Part shown: one piece after another, positions 6,584 to 13,533 of the stretch
Layout: every line of letters begins with the position of its first letter
How positions within the stretch are numbered: the first letter of the stretch is position 1
Assembly: GCA_034676125.1 (NCBI GenBank)
Contig: JAUCCO010000024.1
Span: forward strand, 1 to 31,654
Source of the DNA: UBA6183 sp034676125
GTDB taxonomy: Bacteria > Bacteroidota > Bacteroidia > UKL13-3
Direction: 5' to 3'
DNA: 31,654 bases
Program-made: the position numbers and the translations under genes
The notes under the pieces: model-generated
Seen by the model: the letters and a program-made list of their open reading frames with translations, nothing else
Told to the model about the DNA's origin: nothing
Database searches by the model: none

Positions 6584-7966
6584 TTATTTTGTTAATCCTT
6601 CTTCGCTTAATAACCACATTAAAGTACTCATTGCTCCTGCACCAAGTTCTAGTTCGCGCTTATTTACTTTATCAAACGTATCAATTTCGGTATGGTGGTA
6701 ATCAAAATACCTTTGCGAATCGGGCATATAACCAATTAAAATTGTTCCTTGTTTTTTTAATGGGCCAATATCTGTTCCACCCCAGCCATGCTTAATTTCA
6801 TCAATACCATAAGGTTTATAAATTGGCTCCCACTTTTTAAGTATGTTAACATAATTGGTATCTTCAACTCCAAAAGCGCGTGGTGTAAATCCACCAGCAT
6901 CACTTTCTATTGCTGCAATGTGTTTATTTTTGGTATCTAATGCAGCTACTCTTGCATACTCAACGCCACCCCTTGCACCATTTTCTTCATTCATAAACAA
7001 TACAGCCCTAAGTGTTCGTTTAGGAATTAATCCCAAATGTTTAATTAATCTGATGGCCTCAATACTTTGCACACATCCTGCACCATCATCATGAGCACCT
7101 TGTCCTACATCCCAGCTATCTAAATGTCCGCCCACAATTATTATCTCATTGGGCAATTCACTTCCTTTAATTTCGGCAATTACATTATAGGAAAGCACAT
7201 CAGGTAGGGTTTCACAATTTTGCTTAAAAAACATACGTACTTGCCCATCAGCTTTTGTTTTTATTAAATTACTTAAAGCATCAGCACCTTTAGTACTTAT
7301 TGCACATGCTGGTATTTTCGGAAAAGAATCGTTGTAGCTTGTCATTCCAGTATGTGGTACATCATCATTTGCTAGTGTTAACGAACGCACCACCGCTCCA
7401 ACTGCACCATATTTTGCAGCCTGTGTAGGACCGCTATAACGCTGGTCGCCAGCACCGCCATACGCAGCACCAGTACTTATTAGTGTTGGATCCATTGGAC
7501 GATTAAAAAACACAATTTTACCTTGAATGCGCGCTTTGCCCAATTCTTTTAATTCGGCTAAACTTTTTACTTCAATTACTTCAGCATCTATACCCGTAAT
7601 AGGAGTTGCTACACTTCCGCCTAATGCACAAATGCGCACATCAAATTTTTGCCGACCTTTTGCTACAAAAGCTTCTTCTTTTGCACCACGTACCCAATGT
7701 GGTACCATTACAGGTTGTAAAAAAACAGTATCAAAACCATAACTATTCATTTTTGCAAACATATAGCTTACTGCCTTTTCGGCTTGTGGCGAACCGCTTA
7801 AACGTGCACCAATATTGTTTGCTAAATAATCTAAGGTTTGATAGCAATGACCATTCTTTAATACTTCATCATATATACGCTTAAAGGTTTGGGCATGATT
7901 TGATGTTTGTCCAAAAACAATACTCGCAAATTGAATGGCTATAATTAATCCTACTAATTTTCTCAT
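6584..7966 (-). CDS. Secreted M28-family zinc metallopeptidase (carboxypeptidase Q-like)
   Basis: Predicted exported peptidase acting on peptides or dipeptides in the periplasm or outside the cell. A signal peptide covers about residues 1-20 (MRKLVGLIIAIQFASIVFGQ). A PA-type insert lies around 110-250, before the catalytic domain. Zinc-binding residues follow the M28 pattern: H281 (GGHLDSW), D293 (GAHDDGAG), the E327-E328 pair (MNEENG), D356 (ESDAGG) and H424/H425 (YHHTEID). Its 460-residue length and domain order resemble plasma glutamate carboxypeptidase (CPQ). There is no T9SS sorting domain, unlike its neighbour. It lies 10 bp downstream of the M1 peptidase gene, so the two are almost certainly co-transcribed and may work together on peptide uptake. 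Exact specificity is unknown. Confidence 0.92.
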   Translation of the reverse strand: MRKLVGLIIAIQFASIVFGQTSNHAQTFKRIYDEVLKNGHCYQTLDYLANNIGARLSGSPQAEKAVSYMFAKMNSYGFDTVFLQPVMVPHWVRGAKEEAFVAKGRQKFDVRICALGGSVATPITGIDAEVIEVKSLAELKELGKARIQGKIVFFNRPMDPTLISTGAAYGGAGDQRYSGPTQAAKYGAVGAVVRSLTLANDDVPHTGMTSYNDSFPKIPACAISTKGADALSNLIKTKADGQVRMFFKQNCETLPDVLSYNVIAEIKGSELPNEIIIVGGHLDSWDVGQGAHDDGAGCVQSIEAIRLIKHLGLIPKRTLRAVLFMNEENGARGGVEYARVAALDTKNKHIAAIESDAGGFTPRAFGVEDTNYVNILKKWEPIYKPYGIDEIKHGWGGTDIGPLKKQGTILIGYMPDSQRYFDYHHTEIDTFDKVNKRELELGAGAMSTLMWLLSEEGLTK

Positions 7967-7976
7967 AAGTACGTTG

Positions 7977-9914
7977 CTATTCTTTAATAAATTTAATTAC
8001 TTTTTTTGCATGGTTATCATCTACTTCAACCCAATATATACCCGGAGGCAAAGTGTTTATTTCAATTTTATTATTTTGTAAAGTTGTGCTAATTTTTGTC
8101 CTGCCCATTATATCATAAATTACAATCTTGCTTGATGCGTTTGCTCCTGTTATTGTTATGTAATTATTAGCGGGATTTGGACATATATTGATTGATGAAT
8201 TATGGCTTAACGATTCCTTTACACCAACAATGGTAATATCTTTTGTAACTGTACCTTTATTTAAAATCCAGTTATTAGGATCAATGCTTAAAGTATAGAT
8301 TTTTTTATTAAGTGGAAGCTTAAACCATTCTTGCGGGTTATTGTGCATTACACGAATGGTTGTATCGCCACCATCAAAAGTAATTTTATACTCAATTGGG
8401 GTAATAAATAATGGAGTGGTACTGCTTGTTGTTTGGTTTGATACAATAATTAAACTGTCGCTAATTTTATTCCATTTTACTTCAAAAATTGGATAACCTT
8501 CGCCATAAAACCATTGCGCAAATACTTGCGTAAAATCTTTACCAGTTTGCTGTTCCAGTAATGTTATAAAATCGGTGGTGTTGGCCGTGGCAAATGCAAA
8601 TTGCTTTTGATATTTTTTTAGTATGGCAAAAAACAAAGAATCGTTATTTATTTCAAACCTTAGTGTATGAATAAAAGCACTACCTTTATTATAAGTTAAT
8701 CGCGAAGAAAAAATACGCTCCACATCAGTAGAATCAGTAAACCAAATGCTACCACCTGGTTGTGCCATCACTGCATTATGAACCGAATTCATTTTACCTA
8801 GAGTTTGGCTTGAGTCAATTAATTCCAAAGCCAAATATTCGCAATAAGAAGCAAAACCTTCATTTAGCCAAATGTTGTTCCATGTTTTACAAGTTACATG
8901 GTCGCCAAACCACTGATGGCCTAACTCGTGAGCCATTATGCTAAAGTCTATTATGCCTAAAGTAGTCATGGTTTGATGCTCCATACCACCACTAAAAGGC
9001 GCCATTGCATGTCCATATTTTTCGTTCCAAAATGGATATTTTCCAAATAAGGTCGAGAAACCTTCAATTACTGAAGCTGTTTCATTTAATGTATTTTTTA
9101 CTTCGGCTAATGTTGCAGGATTATCATAAATATAATTTTGAATTAACATAGAATCGCCATCAATATGCGCATACGTATTGTATTCAATATATTTAGCAAC
9201 TGCCACCGATATTAAATAATAATCAACCGGGTAATTAGATTGCCATTGGTACATTACTTTATTATTGGGTAAGTTAACAATGTTTTTTAGCTTACCAATT
9301 GCACCAACTTTATTCTGGTTGCTTGTTGTAATGTAGGTATAAACCGAATCAACTTTATCTTGTAAATATTGTTTGCACGGAAACCATTCGTATGCAGAAA
9401 AAGGCTCACTTAAACTCCAAGTGGCCTCATTTCCCCATTTGCCAGAAGTGCTTGAGCTAAACCCCGAACCAATTGCAGCACTTGCAGCAACACTTGCGTC
9501 TCCATGGTAATAAATGGTTACATCAATTAAATCATTTTTTAGTTTTGGTGATGAAAATATCACATAAGCAAAATTATTTTGATGGGTTACTTCTAAGGCA
9601 ACACCTTGGTTTGTAATAATAGAATCGATGGTGTGGTTGCTGTGTAATTCAAATGCAAAAGTATCTAGGCTGTTTGAAATTACCTGTGCAATTGTTCTTG
9701 TATATCCACTAATTAGAGTTGAGTTTCGCTCTACATTTAAATTAATGTGGTGAAACTTTACATCGTAATTATACATTAAATTTAACTGCTGTTGGTTAGC
9801 CGTTTTCTGATAAATTTTTTGGGTATTTTTTTGTTTGTGTGTAGCACAAAAATGTTCTTGAGCCTTTGATGACAACATGGTTATCAACCCAATAATTAAA
9901 AGAATGTTTTTCAA
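7977..9914 (-). CDS. M1-family aminopeptidase with T9SS C-terminal sorting domain
   Basis: Zinc aminopeptidase exported by the type IX secretion system. A signal peptide lies at about 1-18 (KNILLIIGLITMLSSKAQ). The catalytic motif is HELGH (H329, E330, H333) with the third zinc ligand E352 in NEG. The substrate-binding GGMEH (309-313) is a variant of the usual G-x-MEN, with His replacing Asn, and Y408 is the likely transition-state Tyr. Residues about 575-645 form a type A sorting domain (PNPANNYITI ... GIYWVEVDD ... KKVIKFIKE). The start must be TTG 9914: a stop lies three codons upstream and the next ATG (codon 13) would destroy the signal peptide. It lies 12 bp after the dehydrogenase-like gene and 10 bp before the M28 gene, an operon-like arrangement. 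Confidence 0.93.
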   Translation of the reverse strand: MKNILLIIGLITMLSSKAQEHFCATHKQKNTQKIYQKTANQQQLNLMYNYDVKFHHINLNVERNSTLISGYTRTIAQVISNSLDTFAFELHSNHTIDSIITNQGVALEVTHQNNFAYVIFSSPKLKNDLIDVTIYYHGDASVAASAAIGSGFSSSTSGKWGNEATWSLSEPFSAYEWFPCKQYLQDKVDSVYTYITTSNQNKVGAIGKLKNIVNLPNNKVMYQWQSNYPVDYYLISVAVAKYIEYNTYAHIDGDSMLIQNYIYDNPATLAEVKNTLNETASVIEGFSTLFGKYPFWNEKYGHAMAPFSGGMEHQTMTTLGIIDFSIMAHELGHQWFGDHVTCKTWNNIWLNEGFASYCEYLALELIDSSQTLGKMNSVHNAVMAQPGGSIWFTDSTDVERIFSSRLTYNKGSAFIHTLRFEINNDSLFFAILKKYQKQFAFATANTTDFITLLEQQTGKDFTQVFAQWFYGEGYPIFEVKWNKISDSLIIVSNQTTSSTTPLFITPIEYKITFDGGDTTIRVMHNNPQEWFKLPLNKKIYTLSIDPNNWILNKGTVTKDITIVGVKESLSHNSSINICPNPANNYITITGANASSKIVIYDIMGRTKISTTLQNNKIEINTLPPGIYWVEVDDNHAKKVIKFIKE

Positions 9915-9926
9915 TGTGTGTTATTA

Positions 9927-10610
9927 TTATTTATAAAAAGAACCGTTTTTAAGGTAAATGGTTTTTAGCAATGGACAAATTTTATATCGTTCATCATGTG
10001 TATCATTATAAATTGCAGCTAATGTTTCGTACACGTGTTTAATGCCAATTTTATCAGCCCACTCAAACGGGCCAAAAGGATAATTTGTACCCAACTTCAT
10101 GCTGATATCAATATCTTGCATGGTAGCTGTACCTTCCTGCAAGGTGTAACAAGCTTCGTTTATAATCATCATAATAATACGTGGCGTTACCAAGCCTACC
10201 CTATCGCCCACCAATTTAAAATCCCAATTTAGGTTTTGCATAGTGGTTTGTAAAATGGCTAAATTATCGTTGTTGTATAAACTAACTTCTGCCAAACTGC
10301 GGTTAATAAAAGTAGGTAAATCGTTTATTCCAATTAAAGCACATTGCATTTCGCGACCATATTGATGCACAACTTCGGCCAATTGTTTTTTAACTGCACC
10401 AATAAATACTGGAACATTTTTTAATGGGGCATAATACTTTAAAGTGCTTGCTTGTTCATCTATACTTAAATCAAAAATAACATCAAACCCGGCTAAATCT
10501 ATTTGTGGATAGTCCGAATCTGAAACCTCAGTAATATCACAATTAACTACCGAAAGTTTTTGTTTTAACTCCGTAATTAATGATTTTTCTCCTCTTGCTA
10601 GAATCTTCAT
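9927..10610 (-). CDS. 3-hydroxyacyl-CoA dehydrogenase-like protein, probably degenerate
   Basis: 227 residues. The C-terminal half (about 138-220) clearly matches the 3-hydroxyacyl-CoA dehydrogenase C-terminal domain: GLVTPRIIMMIINEACYTL, then DISMKLGTNYPFGPFEWAD. The N-terminal part is too short for a full NAD-binding Rossmann domain and has no GxGxxG; it begins MKILARGEKSLITELKQKL. The position normally holding the catalytic His (GxHFFNP) reads ALIGINDLPTFIN, so ordinary dehydrogenase activity is doubtful. ATG 10610 was chosen over a further-upstream frame start that would overlap ridA and lacks similarity. It is divergent from ridA, with a 43-bp shared promoter region, and sits first in the group with the M1 and M28 peptidases. 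It could be a structural or regulatory relative rather than an enzyme. Confidence 0.8.
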   Translation of the reverse strand: MKILARGEKSLITELKQKLSVVNCDITEVSDSDYPQIDLAGFDVIFDLSIDEQASTLKYYAPLKNVPVFIGAVKKQLAEVVHQYGREMQCALIGINDLPTFINRSLAEVSLYNNDNLAILQTTMQNLNWDFKLVGDRVGLVTPRIIMMIINEACYTLQEGTATMQDIDISMKLGTNYPFGPFEWADKIGIKHVYETLAAIYNDTHDERYKICPLLKTIYLKNGSFYK

Positions 10611-10621
10611 GTGTAAGTTGT

Positions 10622-10629
10622 TAAATTTG
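10622..10629 (+). promoter_or_regulatory. -7 promoter box for ridA
   Basis: TAAATTTG matches TAnnTTTG exactly, 24 nt before the ridA ATG. A TTG at 10595-10597 is 24 nt upstream, somewhat far for a -33 element. Confidence 0.5.
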
Positions 10630-10632
10630 AAA

Positions 10633-10640
10633 CAAAAGTA
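10633..10640 (-). promoter_or_regulatory. -7 promoter box for the dehydrogenase-M1-M28 group
   Basis: Minus-strand TACTTTTG matches TAnnTTTG exactly, 22 nt before ATG 10610. Only 3 bp separate it from the ridA box on the other strand, so the two promoters probably cannot be occupied at once. No -33 TTG is seen. Confidence 0.5.
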
Positions 10641-10653
10641 ACAACAATCTGAT

Positions 10654-11034
10654 ATGGAAAAAATAATAATTAAAAGCGACAACTCTCCTGCACCAATAGG
10701 CCCTTACAGCCCAGCAGTATTAGTAGGTAACACCATTTACACAAGCGGGCAAGTTGCTAAAGATGCTATTACGGGTGAAATGATTCAGCATGATATTACT
10801 GCAGAAACTAAAAAAGTAATGGAAAATGTACTCGCCATTTTGCAAGCTGCCAATATGGACTTTAGCCACGTAGTTAAAACCACAATTTATTGTATTGACT
10901 TAGGAAACTTTGCCGCGATAAACGAAGCTTATGGTAGTTTTTTTACAAGCAATTATCCAGCACGCGAAACCGTACAGGTATCCAAATTGCCACTAAATGC
11001 TAACGTAGAAATTAGTGTGGTAGCGGTTAAATAA
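10654..11034 (+). CDS. ridA: RidA/YjgF-family enamine/imine deaminase
   Basis: Hydrolyses reactive enamine/imine intermediates such as 2-aminoacrylate released by PLP enzymes, in the cytoplasm as a homotrimer. Its 126 residues are the standard size. Visible family motifs: APIGPYSPAV (13-22), IYTSGQV (28-34), and YPARETVQV with R104, the substrate carboxylate-binding Arg, plus E119 near the C-terminus, both at expected positions. It begins MEKIIIKSDN at ATG 10654. It is a single-gene plus-strand transcript, ended by the hairpin at 11054-11092 and convergent with the DUF2480 gene. Confidence 0.95.
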   Translation: MEKIIIKSDNSPAPIGPYSPAVLVGNTIYTSGQVAKDAITGEMIQHDITAETKKVMENVLAILQAANMDFSHVVKTTIYCIDLGNFAAINEAYGSFFTSNYPARETVQVSKLPLNANVEISVVAVK

Positions 11035-11053
11035 AAGTGAAACGTACTAATTA

Positions 11054-11099
11054 ATAAAAGGTTTTTAAAGATTGGCTTTAAGAACCTTTTATCGTTTTT
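11054..11099. terminator. Terminator between ridA and DUF2480 (probably bidirectional)
   Basis: AAAAGGTTTTTAAAG and CTTTAAGAACCTTTT pair over 15 bp with one G-U and a 5-nt loop; two flanking A-T pairs extend it to 11054-11092. A T-run at 11094-11099 follows on the plus strand. The stem includes the stop codon of the minus-strand DUF2480 gene. Confidence 0.8.
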
Positions 11100-11610
11100 T
11101 ATAAATAGGTACATTGCTGCAAGCTTCGCCATACATTAGGCTTTTAACAACAGGTAAAAGCTTGTTGGTAATTTCTACATACGCACTTACTGGCACCGGC
11201 ACATCGCTACAGCCTTTAATAATTAACCGCAAATCTCTATAATCTTCTGGGTTAATTTTTTGCAAAGCATCTTGGTACAAAACTGTATTTAAAGTATCAA
11301 TTGAACCAAACACATACCTATTTGCAAATGGTTGAATATTTACTGCCAATAACATGTAAGCCCAAGTTGGTACAATAGCATCTACACTACAAAAAAACGC
11401 AACATTTTTGCCTTGGTAGCTGCTCCAATCGTGGAGTTTAACAAACTCTCTAAAATCCTTTTCTTTTAAAATCATTTCCATAAAAAGCCAAGGTTTTATA
11501 TCAAGCAGCACACGTTCGCCAGCATCAAAATAATCTTCGAGATTTAAAGTAACTAAACCACTGTTGGCAATTTTATTCTCAATTGGAGTAATGTTATTTT
11601 CCGACATCAT
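11089..11610 (-). CDS. DUF2480 family protein
   Basis: Conserved cytoplasmic protein of unknown function found in Bacteroidota. The whole 173-residue sequence follows the family: IANSGLVTLNLEDYF near the N-terminus, then GERVLLDIKPWLF, LKEKDFREFVKLHDWSSYQG, the AIVPTWAYMLL segment, LIIKGCSDVPVPVSAYVEI, and the C-terminal SLMYGEACSNVPIYKK with its Cys. There are two adjacent ATG codons (11610 and 11607); a -7 box 4 nt before the first favours it. It lies 60 bp downstream of the glycosyltransferase gene on the same strand but appears to have its own promoter. The conserved Cys pair could bind metal, but that is a guess. Confidence 0.9.
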   Translation of the reverse strand: MMSENNITPIENKIANSGLVTLNLEDYFDAGERVLLDIKPWLFMEMILKEKDFREFVKLHDWSSYQGKNVAFFCSVDAIVPTWAYMLLAVNIQPFANRYVFGSIDTLNTVLYQDALQKINPEDYRDLRLIIKGCSDVPVPVSAYVEITNKLLPVVKSLMYGEACSNVPIYKKR

Positions 11611-11614
11611 GCTG

Positions 11615-11622
11615 CAAATTTA
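11615..11622 (-). promoter_or_regulatory. -7 promoter box for the DUF2480 gene
   Basis: Minus-strand TAAATTTG matches TAnnTTTG exactly and ends 4 nt before ATG 11610, which would place transcription start at or next to the A of the start codon. No well-spaced -33 TTG is visible. Confidence 0.5.
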
Positions 11623-11670
11623 AGTAATTAAAATTGGGTTGGGTGTTACAATAATATGTATAAGGTATTA

Positions 11671-12726
11671 TTATTCAATATTAGCATTAATCCAATTATC
11701 AAGTATATCAAACAGTGTTTTATTTCCATCTTGATTATACATATTAAGTTGGGTTTCAAAATATTTTAAATCGTATAAAAAAGACTTTAAATTATCACTG
11801 TTTAAGGTTTCAAAATGTCTGCCAAAGCCAAGTTTATCAATATAGGCTGCATTTAACCACTGTTCAAACTGGCCTTTAATTGGGAATGAATAAATAGGCT
11901 TATGTAAATATACAGCTTCACTTATAAAAGAGAAACCACCATTAGCAATTACAGCTTTTGCACTTGCCAAATCATCAATAAATCCTTGCTCACTAAACTC
12001 TTTAAAAATAACATTACCTACCTGCTGGCTTTTGTTAAAACCATACACATAAAAAGTAATATTTGGCAATTGCTTTAGTACATTGCTTACTTCGCCAAAA
12101 GAACTAGACGTTTGGTACATTAAAATGTGTTGACCTTGCGTTACTTTAGCATTTACAATTTCGTTTCTGATGATAGGAGGAACAATAATGGAGTCGCGTT
12201 TAATTACCTCGGCATTAAAAAAACTAGTAATAAAATATTGTTTGCAACCTGGCACTTTAACCTTAACAATTGATTTGGCTAGCTTATAATAATCTCGCTC
12301 GACATCGGTTATTTTTACATCAAGTTTGCACCTATTCATTACCTGCATATTATCTATACTAATAAGGGGAATATTATGTGCCTTTGCAAAAAAATTAGTA
12401 AACGACTCGAAGTCTGAAATTACCAAATCTGGCGTAAAGTTTTTATTAATTAATAAGTATTGCGAAACATTGTGAACCAAGCTTTCGGGTGCATGTTTTA
12501 GGTTTAATAAAAAAGTACCCAACTTACTAACCTGCGCATTTTTAAATGCAAAATGCAAGCCTTTAATTTCGTGAACCCTTTCGCCAAATTCAGCCTTTAA
12601 AAATTTAAATGCACGAGCACTGCTCAGCACTTGTACATCGTGGTGTTTAAGTAAATGTGTTATAATTACCTTACTTCTGGTTGCATGTCCCATGCCTTCT
12701 CCTGGCACTCCATATAAAATTTTCAT
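11671..12726 (-). CDS. GT-B fold glycosyltransferase (MJ1255-like)
   Basis: 351-residue predicted nucleotide-sugar glycosyltransferase related to the MJ1255/MGT-like group. The N-terminus MKILYGVPGEGMGHATRSK (1-19) is the glycine-rich acceptor-side loop. The C-terminal donor-binding half contains ANGGFSFISEAVYLHKPIYS (261-280) followed by FPIKGQFEQ (281-289), the usual nucleotide-sugar site. No signal peptide or membrane helix is seen, so it acts at the cytoplasmic face. ATG 12726 overlaps the TGA of the upstream PAP2 gene by the sequence ATGA, which implies translational coupling. Together they suggest glycosylation of a lipid acceptor, or of a lipid-linked intermediate with phosphatase recycling. 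Substrates are not readable. Confidence 0.85.
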   Translation of the reverse strand: MKILYGVPGEGMGHATRSKVIITHLLKHHDVQVLSSARAFKFLKAEFGERVHEIKGLHFAFKNAQVSKLGTFLLNLKHAPESLVHNVSQYLLINKNFTPDLVISDFESFTNFFAKAHNIPLISIDNMQVMNRCKLDVKITDVERDYYKLAKSIVKVKVPGCKQYFITSFFNAEVIKRDSIIVPPIIRNEIVNAKVTQGQHILMYQTSSSFGEVSNVLKQLPNITFYVYGFNKSQQVGNVIFKEFSEQGFIDDLASAKAVIANGGFSFISEAVYLHKPIYSFPIKGQFEQWLNAAYIDKLGFGRHFETLNSDNLKSFLYDLKYFETQLNMYNQDGNKTLFDILDNWINANIE

Positions 12727-13418
12727 GGGTTGTGGTGTTTGTGTATTAGTAGCTTTCGGGTAGTATCTATTTTTATAAATATTGCTGCAATGCAAAAGCC
12801 GGCAAATGCCCCAATGCTAACATCAACAGCAGTATGCACACCCAGGGCAACACGTGAAACACCAACCAAACATGCCCACAATAATGGTATCCAAAAATAC
12901 TTATTCAATTTTTTATTGGTTGCATGATATAAACTAAAAGCCATTATTGTTGCCAATAAATAAGCATTAAAAGAATGCCCTGAAGGAAACGAATAACCCG
13001 CTTCTTCTATCCAATGGTTTAATACTTTTGGGTTGATGTTTAAAAACTTATTGTTATTGAAATGTACTGCATTTTCAAAAAAGACCTTACGTTCACTCTT
13101 AGTTAAATGATACAACGAGTCAACTAAAGATTGCTGATTTATTTGGTGTAAAATATAAGTATGACTTGGCCTAACTTCTTTAATTATTGGTTTAGTTAAA
13201 TACTCGTTTACAAAAGCTAATAAGCCTATAAAAACAGAAACTGCCACCATAGATTTAACAAAAGTAAACAGCTTTTTTGATTTAGATTTAATACGAATAG
13301 TATAGCAATAACTGGTAAAAATAATAATGGCCAATGTACCAAACTTTCCTGCAGACTCGGTAAACAAATAGGCAATATTTACCCAAGTACCTTGTATAGC
13401 AATAAAAGCAACGGGCAA
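12723..13418 (-). CDS. PAP2-family membrane phosphatase
   Basis: Integral membrane lipid phosphatase of the PAP2 superfamily. All three signature motifs are intact: KPIIKEVRP (K76-x6-R83-P84), PSGH (145-148) and SRVALGVHTAVD (S188, R189, H195, D199). Several hydrophobic helices are visible (about 26-40, 55-70, 150-165, 177-187, 200-215). The listed start is TTG 13418, but the same frame continues upstream through a hydrophobic sequence that completes the first helix (NTQIIVTALASIALLGFTVF) to about 13487, with no ATG, GTG or TTG there. The true start may therefore be a rare ATT or ATC codon near 13482-13487. Likely substrates are lipid phosphates such as undecaprenyl diphosphate. The stop overlaps the glycosyltransferase start. 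Confidence 0.85.
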   Translation of the reverse strand: MPVAFIAIQGTWVNIAYLFTESAGKFGTLAIIIFTSYCYTIRIKSKSKKLFTFVKSMVAVSVFIGLLAFVNEYLTKPIIKEVRPSHTYILHQINQQSLVDSLYHLTKSERKVFFENAVHFNNNKFLNINPKVLNHWIEEAGYSFPSGHSFNAYLLATIMAFSLYHATNKKLNKYFWIPLLWACLVGVSRVALGVHTAVDVSIGAFAGFCIAAIFIKIDTTRKLLIHKHHNP

Positions 13419-13489
13419 TAAAAATACAGTAAACCCTAATAAGGCTATACTTGCTAATGCTGTAACTATTATTTGAGTGTTGATAATGG

Positions 13490-13524
13490 TAAAAATTAAA
13501 GCCCTTCGTGCTACGGAAGGGCTT
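13490..13524 (-). terminator. Intrinsic terminator after glyQS
   Basis: AAGCCCTTC (13499-13507) and GAAGGGCTT (13516-13524) form a 9-bp stem with an 8-nt loop, followed on the minus strand by TTTAATTTTT. It lies just after the glyQS stop and before the PAP2 gene. Confidence 0.85.
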
Positions 13525-13533
13525 GTGTAAATA

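Noticed and set aside
6427..6795. 122-codon plus-strand frame after tRNA-Gln
   Set aside because: Half of it is antisense to the M28 C-terminus. No start signal and no recognisable protein features.
10611..10682. Longer N-terminus for the dehydrogenase-like protein, starting at 10682
   Set aside because: It would overlap the ridA start and its promoter, and the extra residues (rich in Cys, Phe and Ile) have no family similarity.
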